This document shows, one piece after another, positions 48,101 through 60,934 of a stretch of DNA of 64,000 nucleotides. The notes beneath the pieces were generated by a model. That model was not told the DNA's origin. It made no database searches and worked only from the letters and a program-made list of their open reading frames with translations. Each line of letters opens with the position of its first letter. The stretch's first letter is position 1. The position numbers were made by a program, and so were the translations under genes. The DNA comes from Phascolomyces articulosus (Eukaryota; Mucoromycota; Mucoromycetes; Mucorales; Lichtheimiaceae), in contig JAIXMP010000018.1 of assembly GCA_025677815.1 (NCBI GenBank), forward strand, positions 186,001 through 250,000. The letters run 5' to 3'.

Positions 48101-49738
48101 AAAAAGGACCGAATTTTATTGAAATTGAAGTACCTCAAAAGAGATGCGAAAGAAAAGTACTATTATTTGAATATAATTACATGCATCTTATTCAATAATA
48201 ATAATAATATTTATAGTATTAACTGAACCTATTCGGAAAGTGGTCATTGGCTGTGTATTTTCAATTTAAACCACCGGACCAAAGGCATAATCATCATTAC
48301 CATCAGCAAATACGTACATTATCATTCACGGTAAAGCACACTAGAGTACTATCTGCTGCTCCTTCTTTACCATAATAATAATAATAACAAAATGATGTCT
48401 CACCTGCCACACATACATTTTTACCTTCTTCTTTCTTTTTTTATTACATAACAACAGCAATTACAACTCTGATATCAACATGCCTTTCTGGAATAGGAAA
48501 AGGAAACTGGAAAAAGAGTCCATTTTTAATATCTTTAATAGCTTTAGAAAGGATGAAAATTATTTGCTACCTTGAATAGTAAGAATTGGCCCATCATTCA
48601 TTGGTGTTCAATAGTGGGTTATTTTTGCAATAGGTAAGATAACATTCACCACTGATGTGCTCAGTGTTTTCGTGGAAGTAAAAAAAAATGTTTGCATTTA
48701 CTGGTGTTATACGACGTTCGCTTTAACGGTGTAGTATATCCTCCAGACCCTAATCAAATGTTGGATTAAAGATCATCCTGTTACAAGACTTGGAAATAAT
48801 CGATACAATGAATAATCACAGCAGCCTGAAAGTCGCACTATGGAGCACCGAATAATAATTTCTACTATTATATACTATTATTTACTGAATTAGTCGAAAC
48901 AATGTTTTCACTATTGTGCAAACGATGGCCCAGTATCCAGCATCAAAGATCAGCAATTTCCATTGCTTAAAAACGAGATAATTTAATGAGTTATATTATG
49001 TTCACCTCCAAAAAAAAAAAAAAAAAAACAAAAAAAAAACAGAAATGCAATTGGCACAACAGAAAATTACTATAGATATTAACCAACATAATGTTGTAGC
49101 GTACGGATCATCATATTGTGAAATAAAGATAATTAATTTTAATATACTGAAAAACAAAAGCAATAGAGAACAAGGATTTTATCTTGTGCTTGCGGTAATC
49201 TACAGATCACAAACGTAAAGAAGAAGAGTGCAAATCGTTCATTATAAAGCACAGTAAATATTTCATCAAGAAGAAAAAAAGAGTAGAGTGATGATTACCA
49301 ATTGGTTCCCTCATTCAGCGTATGGTATTTTAGTTATCATCCAAAGTGATCCTCCAAAATAATTACACGGATGTAGTTTAAGAGAAGACAACGACATTTT
49401 ATAAACCTTTTGCCCTCCAATAAATGAAAATATACCACTCAACCCTCATATTTATATTAATAAAGAGATCAGGCATCATTATAGTAGCTGTTTTTATCAT
49501 TATTATCTACTGTTATTTTTATATATGAATTTTTGTAGCAGTTCACCTTTGTATAGGTTAATTTGCAGAGTTCAATGGATGAATCCTGCTCATGCGATTG
49601 GCTAGTATCAAAGAAGAAAACCAATTAAATCGTAATTCAGCACCAACAAAAAAAATAAAAATAAAAGCAGCTTCATTTGAGAGTTTGCTTTATTTGACGT
49701 ACTTTTTTTTTTCTTCACAGTAATAACTTTTTTAAATC
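45151..49738. other. Gene-poor AT-rich region
   Basis: About 4.6 kb with no gene I can support. Open frames at 47439-47663 and 47738-48061 (+) show no known domain. A patch at 45930-46020 holds ACTTATCTTAAATTTAAGT, a near-palindrome, and may be a small transposon relic. An interrupted A run lies at 49013-49040 (18 A, C, 9 A). The last 200 bp would be the SPT4 promoter. Confidence 0.5.
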
Positions 49739-50400
49739 ATGGCACAAGTTTTACCTTCTGAAAAGAAACAATTAAGAGCATGTTTATTATGTTCACTTGT
49801 CAAGGTAAAAAAAAATACATATCCATGTATAATTTTGATTTATCAAAAGAGAATCTATGAATCTATTAAAAAATGACGAACATATTAGATCTGAATAATG
49901 CTTGTTTTGATCCACTTCCCCAATGATAGACAGCTGGACAATTTCGTACCAATGGTTGTGAGAACTGTGACGATCTTTTACGAATGCGAGATTATCCTGA
50001 ACGAGTGACAGAATGTACTTCCAGTAAATTTGAGGGGTAAGTCAAACGAATTCATAATCGATCCAAATCCTTCTTTCTTGAATTATCTTTTTTTAACGAA
50101 AAAGTAAAAAAATATGTTTTCATTAGTGTTATTGCATTAATGCAACCTCCGGAAAGTTGGGTAGCACGATGGCAACGTATTGGTAAATATTGAGAGCTTT
50201 ATATTATTTATTTAAATCTTCTTCGTTGTGCGCATTGATAAAGATATTAAAAACAAATATAATTGGGGGGGAATCTAGATAAATTTACACGAGGTGTATA
50301 TGCTATTCGAGTGTATGGACGAGTACCTGAAGATGTAGAGGATGATTTAGAACGAAGAGGTGTTGTTTATCGACCGAGAGATGGAAGTGTAAAGGATTAA
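49739..50400 (+). CDS. SPT4: Transcription elongation factor Spt4
   Basis: Four exons (49739-49804, 49930-50036, 50127-50182, 50279-50400) give 351 nt, 116 aa, the usual size. The zinc ribbon cysteines are Cys15, Cys18 (CLLC), Cys32 and Cys35 (CENC). Family marks QFRTNGCENCD, TSSKFEGVIALMQPPESWVA, and DKFTRGVYAIRVYGRVPEDV are all there. Spt4 pairs with Spt5 (NusG-like) to form DSIF, which keeps RNA polymerase II processive. Introns of 90-125 bp have standard sites. The first exon ends directly after the first Cys pair. Confidence 0.97.
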
Positions 50401-51566
50401 AACAACAACAACAAAACAAATCGATTGTCAAAACCCCATACCCACGATTTCCTAAAAAAAAAAAAAAAAAAAGAGCTCCAGATTTGGTGTATAATCCAAA
50501 TCATTCTCTCCTCCCCACGTACATAAATATAATAGTGACGCCAAAAAAAAAACCATTAAGCAACAGCAATAATGCATATGATTCATAAAATAAGAAAAAG
50601 ATATAAAATTTTGGTATATGTGCATGTGTTTTTTTTTCTGGTTTATGTGAATAAAAAATAGGCTCAACGTCTTGGTTGTACCTAAAAAGAAAACCTTAAA
50701 TAAAAATAGTTCAACTAAGCTACAACAGGAAGAATCCCAGTCAGCACACAGCATCCATGATGAAATCAAGAGATACGCACCGTGTAGCACATCATCGAGT
50801 TGCTACGATATTTTGTGTTTCAAATCTAAACATTTGGAAATAGTGATTATGACGTTGATGGCTGTCATTGGTTTTTTGATAGGATCATGAAAGATAATCA
50901 ATTCTCTCTCTCTCTCTCTCTCTTTTTTTTTTTTTTTGGTTATCATTGTGAAATCCTAAAGATAGAAAAAAAGCCATGATTTTTGTTATAGATACGAATA
51001 AATAGATATATATAAATATAACATGATATGTATATAATTTCTTTTTTTTTAACAAAAAATAATAATATAATAATATAATAATAATAAAACAAAATGTAGT
51101 AAAGAAGGAGGAAGGGCATAACACAAAAAAAGGGGAATATAACGAATGCAATAATAAAAAAAAAGATATGTGGAGAGCAGACAGATAATAAAAAAAAATG
51201 AGGGGAAAAAAGAAATAAATCACAAAAAAAATAGGAATGAGATGATATAAAAATGATATGGAACAAAATATTTCATCTAAATAAATAGAAGAAGCAAGAT
51301 CAAAAGAAGTGTCGTGAAAGAGGTTGTGTTTGTGTTGATTTGGGAGGGAGATATAAATAGCAAGAAAAAAAAAAGAAATATGTATATACTACAACATAAG
51401 AAGAAAAACAAAGAAATAAAAAATGCATATGATAATAATAATAATGGTAAAAGGGAAAGAGAGGTAGGTTTGGCAATGGGGTGAATGTTTTGATTCGAGT
51501 CAAATAATAATAATCATTTTGTCGCCACTCTTATATATATAATATCATGGATGGTGGAATCATTAT
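50401..51566. other. Intergenic, convergent SPT4 / RRM gene 3' flanks
   Basis: Very A-rich on the + strand, with a CT repeat at about 50903-50921 followed by an 18-bp T run. A frame at 50672-50890 (+) ends with a hydrophobic segment (EIVIMTLMAVIGFLIG) like a tail anchor and follows an acceptor-like AAATAG at about 50661, but no first exon in phase was found. Confidence 0.45.
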
Positions 51567-53934
51567 TTATGCATAAATTCCATTCAATCTCCAAGAAGTA
51601 TCTTGATCACGACTGTTTTTTAAAAGTAGCCAGGTGTTAACAGGATCTTCAGGTTGTTTCAAATTACCGAGTTCAGTGAATACACCAGAAGTGGGAGAAA
51701 ATTGATGTCGAGCCAAAGGAGGTGAAAATGAACCAAATGTATCAATGCTTGTTGTACCACTGGTTGCACTATTCGTTGGTCCCATGGCAAGGCTCATCGG
51801 TGCATCCAAAGATGGATAGGTTGTACTAACCTGTGGTTGTTGTGATTGCTGTTGGTATCTAATCGTGATTTTACACATACACAAAATTATTAGAATCACA
51901 ACACACTTTTTTTTTCATAACAAATCAAATACTCTTTGGTTATTCAACATGAAAAAAGAGAATATACGTGTGTGTATTTTTTTTTTTTTACCTCAAAAGC
52001 GAAGTAGCAGGTAAAAATGCACTTGATGTAGCTGTATTATTCATCGTCGTCGTCGTTGTGTTTGTCATATTATTTGTAACAGCCACAGCAGCACTATTTA
52101 AAGATTTGTCACTTTGGGATCGACCCCAAGATAAACGAATTCTTGAAGTCCCAATTTGAAAACCATTCATTTGTTCAATAGCCAGTTCAGCAGAAGGACG
52201 AGACACATATTGAACAAACCCACATCCTTTATTGGGAGGAATTTTGACATAAACAATATCACCAAAGGGAGCAAAGTAACGACGTAGTTCTTCTTCTGTC
52301 ACAGGAGAAGAAAGACCTCCTACAAAGACCGTGGTATTGCTTGGGTCAGTCGGTTGCTGCACGAGGGCTGGTGCTTGGAGTGCCAGCTGATGATAACGTG
52401 CATTGCTGTTTTTAGGTGTGGCAAGAGATACTCGCATGGGACGATTCCCGCAGTAGACACCATTCATATCGGCTAATGCTGCTTGTTGTTCATTTGAATC
52501 ATGGAATCGTACAAATCCATAACCTCGAGAAAGTCCAGAAATTGGATCCGTCATGACCTTGGCAGAATGACAGGAAGGATAATGCTGACGGAATATATTC
52601 TAAATTAATGATGATAATGATGTTGTTATTATTTGTTTGAATAGTATTGATAAAATGAGTCCAATAGTGTTGTATATAGAATTATTAGAGCTCCAAATGT
52701 CCTCATTCAGAGAGTTATCACACGTAATGAGGTAATTTACCAAAAGTAATGTTTCATCAACCTCGCTACTTAGATCACCAACAAACAAACTATACTCGGG
52801 CGCACGATCCTCTCTATATAAAATAAATAAATAAATAAATATAAACATAGACTTGGTTATTGATAACTCTTTTTTTTTTATAAACAATAATAGATAAATA
52901 GATATATTATATCATTATTATTACTATGCGTTCTACTATTATAGTTATATTTATTCATGACCAACCCCAAAAACATGAAAATAATTTATTCGTGACATAC
53001 TTTCTGTCATGGATACCTCCACCAGACGCCCAGTTGAGTCGAAATACTCTTTGCATATTAGGCATCCGGGTGCCGTGCACAGTGGCAAGGGCCCTCTGGG
53101 CTGCCATACTCGAGGTGAATCCTACAAATGCGTAACCGGCACTGACACTTGTTTTTTTTTTTTAAAAAAAAAATAAGTATTGTGTAAGTGCGTTTATTTG
53201 TTGTTGTTGTATTGTTTTTTTGTGTGTGTTTATAAATATATATATTTATGTGTGATATTGTTTTTGTGTTGTGCGGTATATATAAAAATGGAAAATCGAG
53301 TGCGTGTTATATACATTATTTATAGTATATATTGTGAATGTGTGTGTGTGTGTAAAGATGGTGATAATAAAAAAATCCCAACCCGCGGATAATAGTAAAA
53401 TGGTGATATGGATAATGTCGATGTTATTGTTGATAATGACGATGATGATATGGTGTTTTGAGTATATCGAAATATAAATAGATATAAAAAGAAGAAGATC
53501 TGATAAGTTTCATTTGGTTCTTTTTTTGATAAGAAATTGATGGTTTATTTGTTATGCAAAATATATACCCAGTTCTTTTGTCGCGTATCAACTTTACAAC
53601 GACACTTTCGCCTAATGTAAGCCAAACCTGACGAATGTAATTTTCATCCATCCAAGGTTCAAGATCACCCATCCTATAAAATTAATCATATTTTGAAGGT
53701 AGAAACTGTTACGAATAGGATCATTATTATATATATCCTGTTGTCATGACAGGTTGTACATGATGATAATGTGTTGTGATGTGGGTCTCTCTCTATTTTT
53801 GGAGTTAGCGTCAAGTTTTCTATATATTACCATAAGGTCGTTTTGGCACTTTCTGCAGTTATTTGTAGATAGGAAGAAGGTGACGACAAGTAATCAAACT
53901 GTGATTGCTGCTGCTGCTGTTGTTGCTGAGCCAT
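51567..53934 (-). CDS. Three-RRM RNA-binding protein (Nam8/Csx1/TIA1-like)
   Basis: Six exons (53934-53831, 53673-53569, 53147-53001, 52813-52741, 52599-51992, 51858-51567) give 1329 nt, 442 aa. RRM1 begins [15 protein letters not shown] with RNP1-like [11 protein letters not shown]2 has [14 protein letters not shown] and GYGFVRF; RRM3 has [20 protein letters not shown] and CGFVQYVSR, then RIRLSWGR. Order and spacing fit yeast Nam8/Ngr1, fission yeast Csx1 and plant RBP45/47. These proteins act in U1 snRNP 5' splice-site choice or mRNA stability; which role applies here is open. The N terminus is a Gln run ([10 protein letters not shown]), the C terminus is Thr/Asn/Ser-rich and ends [11 protein letters not shown]. 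Intron 2 is long (about 420 bp, with GT-rich repeats) and contains chance frames. Confidence 0.93.
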
Positions 53935-56176
53935 GTTCTCTTATATATACTAATAAAAGATGAGTGATATCAAATGAAAAAAAAAAATAAACTTTACAAG
54001 GTCAAGCACTTGTTCGTTTTTTGTCGCAGCTTTTCAAAAATGAAGAAAAAAGAAAGTGTATGGGGTAAAAAGAAAAGAAGAAGAAAAAGAAAAGGGTGGT
54101 TTTTTTTTTTCGTCCCAAGAAAACGATTGTTCTTTTGATAAAAAAAAAAAACGCTCGAGAAAAAGGGTAAAAAAAAAAAAAGAGTGAGAAAAAGAGAGAG
54201 GGAGAGAAGGAAGAAGGAAAGAAAGGGAAAATGAAAAAAGGGAAAAAGTGAGAAAAAAAAAGGTTGAATCTCAGTGAGGTATCTATTAAGTCTATTAAGC
54301 AAAACCAAGCAACCAAGCAAGCCAAGAGGCAAAGTAACTTTTAACATAAATTTTCACTCTTTCAACTCTGTACAATACTATCACACACTCAACAAAAAAA
54401 AAAAAAAAAAACTCTTAAAAAACTTATATAAATCAGCTGAACGTTCGTTACTTCTCATGAACAATTGTGTTAGTCCGTGCGACAATCGGACTTTTTTCAT
54501 TATGGTTCAAACTTTGCCAGGAACGGAATCGCCACGAGTACTTGTCTCTTTATTATTATAACTTATTAGAGTTGTATATATAAACCATAGCCTCTTCTTC
54601 TCAGATATATATATTCATTATTATACCCATATCTTTCAATGGATAAACTGTTATTATCCCCACTTAGCATACTCATATAGCAGCCACACTTTCATCGAGA
54701 TCATGACAAAAAAACTATCAATATAATATATTCATCTCACATATTGTATCTATATTATAAGACCCGTGCGATTTTATTTTTTCCTGTTGCGTGTGAAAAA
54801 AAAAGACTTTGTTACCTATAAAAAAAGGCGCAATCCTCTTTATCATTTTGTAATAATGAAGATAGTGAATCTTCATCATGAACATCATCCTCTTTTAATA
54901 GCATAACTCTTATAAAAAAGAAAGACATATTATATAAACAAATCCTTATCAAAACTTATAATTTTTTTTGTATTGATCTGGCCAGGTTTTATTGGCAAAC
55001 TTAAAATGCTGGAACCCGAAAATCTGGCGCCGATGCAATAAATGCAACACGAACCCTACTATATATATCTTTTCTTTGTAATCATTTTATTATGTATAGG
55101 TTGATATATAACAATGATAATGATTGCTATAGATGTTGAACTTTGATTAGTAAAGAAGAGGAAAGAGGCTGTTGTATTATGCAGTTGTGCATGTATTATG
55201 CATGTCATGTAATGTATGGTTAGATTATTTATGTATTTATAAATCTGGGAGACGAGAGGAACAAAGTAAATTGTTCAAAACAATGATTTGACAACCATAG
55301 ATTTGTAATTTTCTCTTATGCATCAGTAAACTTGTAAAAACAACAGCAACTCACACGAATGACGTACAAGGCTGATATTATATATATCTATCGTTGTACT
55401 ATATAGTTCTAGCAAAACTAATAAATGGCTAAGGTCACTCAGCTGACTTTTTGTCTATTACCATAATATATATATTACAACTTTTATATATTAGCGACCT
55501 TATTTAATTACACAACGCAATCACGTAAAAAAGAAAGAGTAGATATAACAAATGACCTTTATTATTACCATGCGTCGTGTTGCTTGCTTGTCACCCCAAA
55601 ATGACAACTTTTATAGGATTATGTCACGTTGTCACATCTGCTTTGGTTATAATAATAGATTTAACACTTTCTTTTATATATATATATAAAAATATATTCT
55701 CACCCTTCCATTCTTTATAACTACAATTTGTATTCCTCTTTGTAACATTATAAAAAAAATAATTTAGTATGGATGTTATATGGAACGTTATTCTTTTTAA
55801 TCTTTAGATTTCTATTTTCGTTTATATTAAGTGAAAGTTGATCCTCGTACATTCCAGAACCAGTAGCACAACCTCATGATAAAAAAGTGCCACGCGCTTG
55901 TCACTATTTATTCTTGCGTTTGATGACAGGGATAGATTATTTACGATTAAACTACTTTCACTAATAACAATAGATCAAAAACATTATGATTAACTGCATG
56001 CTATTCCATGTTCGACGACGCAGTTAGCAATGAATCATTGCATTGTTTCACCTGATTGTTTTGAGTCATGCTCTGAGTTTTTTTTTTCAATCAATTTGTT
56101 TTGTCAGAAAAATCACAGCTTGGTTTTTGACAGGGACAAACAGCTTTGTATACATACACGCACACTCGATACTCCT
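53935..56176. other. Divergent promoter region, RRM gene and ISM1
   Basis: The 5' leader side of the RRM gene has an almost pure purine stretch on the + strand at about 54154-54263. The rest is AT-rich with TATA-like repeats. A frame at 54274-54561 has Lys-run composition and no domain. A Met frame from 56030 is open into ISM1 but precedes the likely start. Confidence 0.5.
54154..54263 (+). repeat. Polypurine (GA/A-rich) tract
   Basis: About 110 bp almost without pyrimidines (a few T/C), placed 220-330 bp before the RRM gene start, so the transcript strand is polypyrimidine. Confidence 0.8.
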
Positions 56177-59100
56177 ATGAACCAACGTGCTTTGGCTCTT
56201 GGCCACCGTTTAACTGCTACGCGAGGATTTAGAACCTCATGTACAACATTGGCGAAAAAGAATCCATATACTGATACTCTATTACTTCCAAAAACGTCTT
56301 TTCCTTTACGTGCCAATGCTGCCACTCGTGAACATTTATTTCATGATCGAAGTACAAAAGATTTATACCCATGGCAGGTAAACATTAGTTCTCTGGTTCT
56401 TATGAAAAACAAAATGTCTCCATGGTGTACATTAAATGATATTTTTTTTTGTGAATTTCAGTTAAAAAACAATCCTAAAGATTTGTTTATTCTTCATGAC
56501 GGTCCACCTTATGCCAACGGTGACGTTCATATAGGTAAAAAGAAGCACGTTTAGAATAAAAGGAGGAACACGTAACTAATGTATTGGATGGATTGGATGT
56601 AAGAATAGGTCACGCTTTAAATAAAATTTTAAAAGATATTATCAATCGTTATAAGATGCTTCAAGGACATAAAGTTTGGTAAAAAAAAATAGGATGGTTT
56701 TAAAGAGAGGAGAAAGGATAGATGGCAATATTGGAATAGATTTTAAATAGGAATATTAAAACAAAATGAAAAAAAGGTATCGTCCAGGTTGGGATTGTCA
56801 TGGTCTTCCAATTGAATTGAAAGCATTAGAAGCCATCCGTCAAAAAGGAAGTGAATTATCTGCAGTGCAAATTCGTCAAATAGCAAGAAAACGAGCCCTA
56901 TCCGAAATCGAAAAACAGAAAAAGAGTTTCAAGAGCTGGGGTGTGATGGGTGATTGGGAGCATCCTTATCGTACACTTGGTAGGCTATGGCACATGTCAG
57001 GGAGAGCAGGATGTCTTATTTTGATATTACGATCTAATACTTATTTTTTTTATAGACAAGGATTATGAAATTAGACAGTTACGGGTTTTTAGAGAAATGA
57101 TGAAAAGAGGTAATAAGGAAAGTTAAAAACGTGGTTGGTATGAATCTATTCATCATAAATGACAATTTATAGGATATATTTATCGTCAGTTGAAACCTGT
57201 TTATTGGTCACCTTCATCCAAGTAAGTTTATGAAGGACTTCTCATTTAGCTATTGGGCGAAATTCTTACTTGGAATGAAGTATTGATGGTGTGATTTACG
57301 TTGGTTAGATCTGCACTAGCAGAAGCAGAATTAGAATATAATGAACAACATGTTTCCCGTTCAGTGCATGTCCGTTTTCCATTGACTGAATTACGTAAGT
57401 TTATCTATAAGCCAATACACCACTGTTTAGTTTCGTAAAAAAAAAAAGAAATTGGGATAGGATATTAATATGGATAGATGGATCGATAGCAAGTGCACTC
57501 AAGGAAAAACAAGTGGGGCCATTACATGCTGTTATTTGGACAACTACTCCTTGGACCCTTCCAGCCAACAAAGCCATTGCTGTCCATCCCGAATTGACCT
57601 ATTCAATTATCCGTATACAAAAGGGAAATGAAACATCACAGTATATTATTGGCAAAGATCGTGTAGAAGCATTTACAACAGAAATCAATGCCGATACAGT
57701 GAAAACGTTGCATGAAATGGAAGGCAAGGATTTGGTAGGATTATCTTATATGCATCCATTATGGAACACATCAATGCCTATTATTGCAGGTGATCATGTT
57801 ACTGCAGAATCCGGTACTGGTCTTGTCCATACAGCCCCAGGCCATGGTATGGAAGATTATGACGCATGTCAAAGATTAGGCATTGAACCTTTTAGTCCAG
57901 GTATGTTAGTACACACACAAACACATATCAGGAGGAGGGAGAGAGAAAGATGAGTGACACTGACATGGGTATATATATAAAGTGGATGACGAAGGTCGAT
58001 TTACACACGAGGCTGGCCCCGAGTTGGAAGGTTTGGTTGCTTTTGATCAAGGTACGGATGCTATCATTCAAACTTTAGCAGATGCCTCTGTTCTTGTTCA
58101 CGAGTGTGAATATGTTCACAAGTATCCTTATGATTGGAGAACCAAAAAACCTGTCATGTTGAGGTAATGTATTAAAACTGCCCATTTTTCCATGGCTACG
58201 ATGAAAAACTCACTTTATGGTAACACAGAGCCACAGCACAATGGTTTGCCAATGTGGAAGATTTACAAAAAAATGCAGTACGTGCACTTCATTCCGTTCG
58301 CATGGTACCCGATGTTTGTATGTTTATTGTTTTTGCATATGTTTTAAAAAAGGGGGTGTGTGGATGAGTATGTTTGAAGTGACATATTAACTCATAATAA
58401 CAAAAACTTACATGTGTGTGTTTTTAGCGATGAGAAGATTGGAACAATTCACAGTGTCAAGAAAGGAATGGTGTATTTCTCGTCAAAGATCATGGGGTGT
58501 CCCGATCCCAGCCTTGTATGACACAGCGACGGGTGATGCATTACTCACAGATGCATCAGTAGAGCATATTATTAAAGTGTTTGAAGATCGTGGTGTGGAT
58601 GCATGGTGGGAAGAACAAGATGATTCTGTATTTGTTGCACCAGAATATCATAACACGGGAAAACAATATAGACGTGGTTATGATACTATGGATGTTTGGT
58701 TTGATAGTGGTACTTCTTGGACAATGATCGAGCCTCGGTAATTTTTTTAATTCTAAAATTCTTGATATAGAATTGTATATCTTTATTATCTTGTTCAAGG
58801 ACACTCAAATGTTTTATATATATAGAGGAGAAGATCGTCCTTTGGCGGATGTCTATCTCGAAGGATCGGATCAACACCGAGGCTGGTTTCAATCTTCCTT
58901 ATTAACTTCAAGTAAGTTTTAGCATTATTATTGACATGTGAGTCACATTCAAATATATTTAATATATTTTCATCTATCTGTTTTAGTTGCAGTTACTGGT
59001 AAACAACCTTATGGTACATTGATTACTCATGGTTTTACATTGGACGAAGAAGGACGTAAAATGTCAAAGAGTATTGGAAATACAATTGTACCAAGTGTGA

Positions 59101-60572
59101 TTACAAACGGTGACAAGGTATCTTTTTTTTCATTGTTGTTTTATTTTATCCAATAGATGGATGTCATTGTGTAATAGCTAAAATCGATTATCCCAATTAT
59201 TAGAATAACAAGCTTTTCCCTGCGTATGGTACAGATGTACTTCGCATGTGGGTAGCCAGTTGTGAATACACCAAAGATATTGCTGTGGGCCCATCGATTA
59301 TTGGTACGAACCTTTCAACTTACTATATGAAATTAGAAAAATCAGATACATAAAAGAGTGCTTACTAATTATTTATATTTTTATAATAGCTCAAATATCA
59401 GATAACATCCGTAAGATTCGTACAACAGCACGATTCTTGTTAGGAAACTTGCATGATTTTTCATATAAAGATTGTGTCCCTTATAACCAATTAAAAGAGG
59501 TATGACAAATCAAGTCAAGCTAGAATGGGGAGTCCTCTATGAATTTATATATAACAATTTGAATTTTTAAATGTATTAGACGGATCGATACATGCTTCAT
59601 GAACTTTTTGAATTTGGAGAACGAGTGACCAATGCCTATGATAATTTTGCATTTAACAGAGGTAATTCAATTTGAAAGACTTATGATCTAGATGGATGCA
59701 TATAGCGAGAGATTCTTTTTAACAATTCGTATCCGTGGACAATTTACTTGCAGCCACCCATCACATTCAACATTTCACCACCAACAATTTATCTGCCTTT
59801 TATTTCGACGTTGTCAAGGACCGATTATATAACAACCCGTCTGACGCATTTGCACGACGTACAGCACAAACTGTTTTATACCATGTTTTACGAGCCTACA
59901 CAGCATCCATTGCTCCTGTAGCATGTCATACAGCGGAAGAAATTTATGAAAATTATCGATCCATGACACCTAATTCCGAATCATCCGTATTCAAACAAGG
60001 ATGGATTCCATTAGAATCTGAATGGCAACAAACATCGTTAGAAGATAAATGGAATGTTTTGAAACAATTGAAATCTGAAGTGAATCAAGTGTTGGAAATC
60101 GCACGTCAAGAAAAGTAAGTGTTTTCTTTTTATCTGGATGAGAATGCCAACTTTTGAAGCTAAAAACCTTTTTTTTTCAGAGTCTTGCGTTCTTCACAAG
60201 AAGCAGATGTTGATATTTTGATTGATCCTAAATCCACTGTGGGGGAAATGATGCATGCTATGGATTCAGAAGAACTAGCTAGTTTCTTCTTGACATCTCG
60301 AGTAACATTACATCAAGGTCGAGGCAACGGTGATGTATCAAGATCATTTGAACGTGATGCACAGATTGGAACAGGTAACATCTCTCTTTATATTTCTCTT
60401 TGTAAAAATGGATAAACATCGTAATTAATTGTATTTATATAAAATAATAGATCAAACCACATGTAAAATTATTGCTCGACCTTCCACTCAACATAAATGC
60501 CCTCGTTGCTGGAATTATCATGCCGATGAAGCGGATACATTATGTACACGATGTGCTCATGTCCTTCAATAA
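56177..60572 (+). CDS. ISM1: Isoleucyl-tRNA synthetase, mitochondrial
   Basis: Nineteen exons (56177-56377, 56462-56534, 56609-56678, 56777-56979, 57056-57109, 57173-57221, 57309-57394, 57490-57900, 57983-58163, 58229-58317, 58428-58737, 58826-58911, 58987-59117, 59204-59303, 59390-59499, 59580-59661, 59754-60114, 60181-60374, 60451-60572) sum to 2913 nt, 970 aa. Class I motifs: HIGH at 90-93, split by intron 2, and KMSKS at 629-633. Others: WDCHGLPIE, the editing-domain [10 protein letters not shown] and [25 protein letters not shown], and [18 protein letters not shown]-terminal zinc site Cys947/950/962/965 (CPRCW..CTRC), as in bacterial IleRS, fits a mitochondrial origin. The N terminus [20 protein letters not shown] is a basic mitochondrial presequence, which decides the start at 56177. 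Exon 17 begins after TTGCAG, not at the nearer open frame. Confidence 0.96.
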
Positions 60573-60934
60573 CTCCAAAATGTTATCTGTTTTAAAAAAA
60601 TTCAATCCTCCTCTCCTATAGTGTCATAAATATAACACTATTTGTATATTTTGTATATTCTTTCGTATAGAATCCAGAAAAAAGTTTATTTAATAATAAA
60701 TAATAACATTGACGCTCTGCATAGTAACGATAATCAAAAAATGTTACCAGTACGTATCAGGAAAACATCGGTGCCACAGCAACTTCATACACACATGACC
60801 CAAGTATTTTGAACTCACGAGTGCGTCAACATAAGCCCTCACAAGATAGAATGTTTCTACTAGAAGCTACTTTTTTTTTCTTTAGTTCCATCTCAACCAC
60901 TTTTTTTTTAATCGTCTAAAAAAGTTTCCACCCC
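60573..60934. other. Short intergenic between ISM1 and KCTD-like gene
   Basis: 362 bp between two genes on the same strand, with T runs at about 60870-60910 just before the next ATG. No separate feature recognised. Confidence 0.6.

Noticed and set aside
50672..50890. Small tail-anchored protein downstream of SPT4
   Set aside because: No ATG in a good place and no upstream exon in the right phase; only the hydrophobic end is suggestive.
54274..54561. 95-codon frame (+) as a gene
   Set aside because: Lys run from an A tract and no domain; lies in a divergent promoter region.
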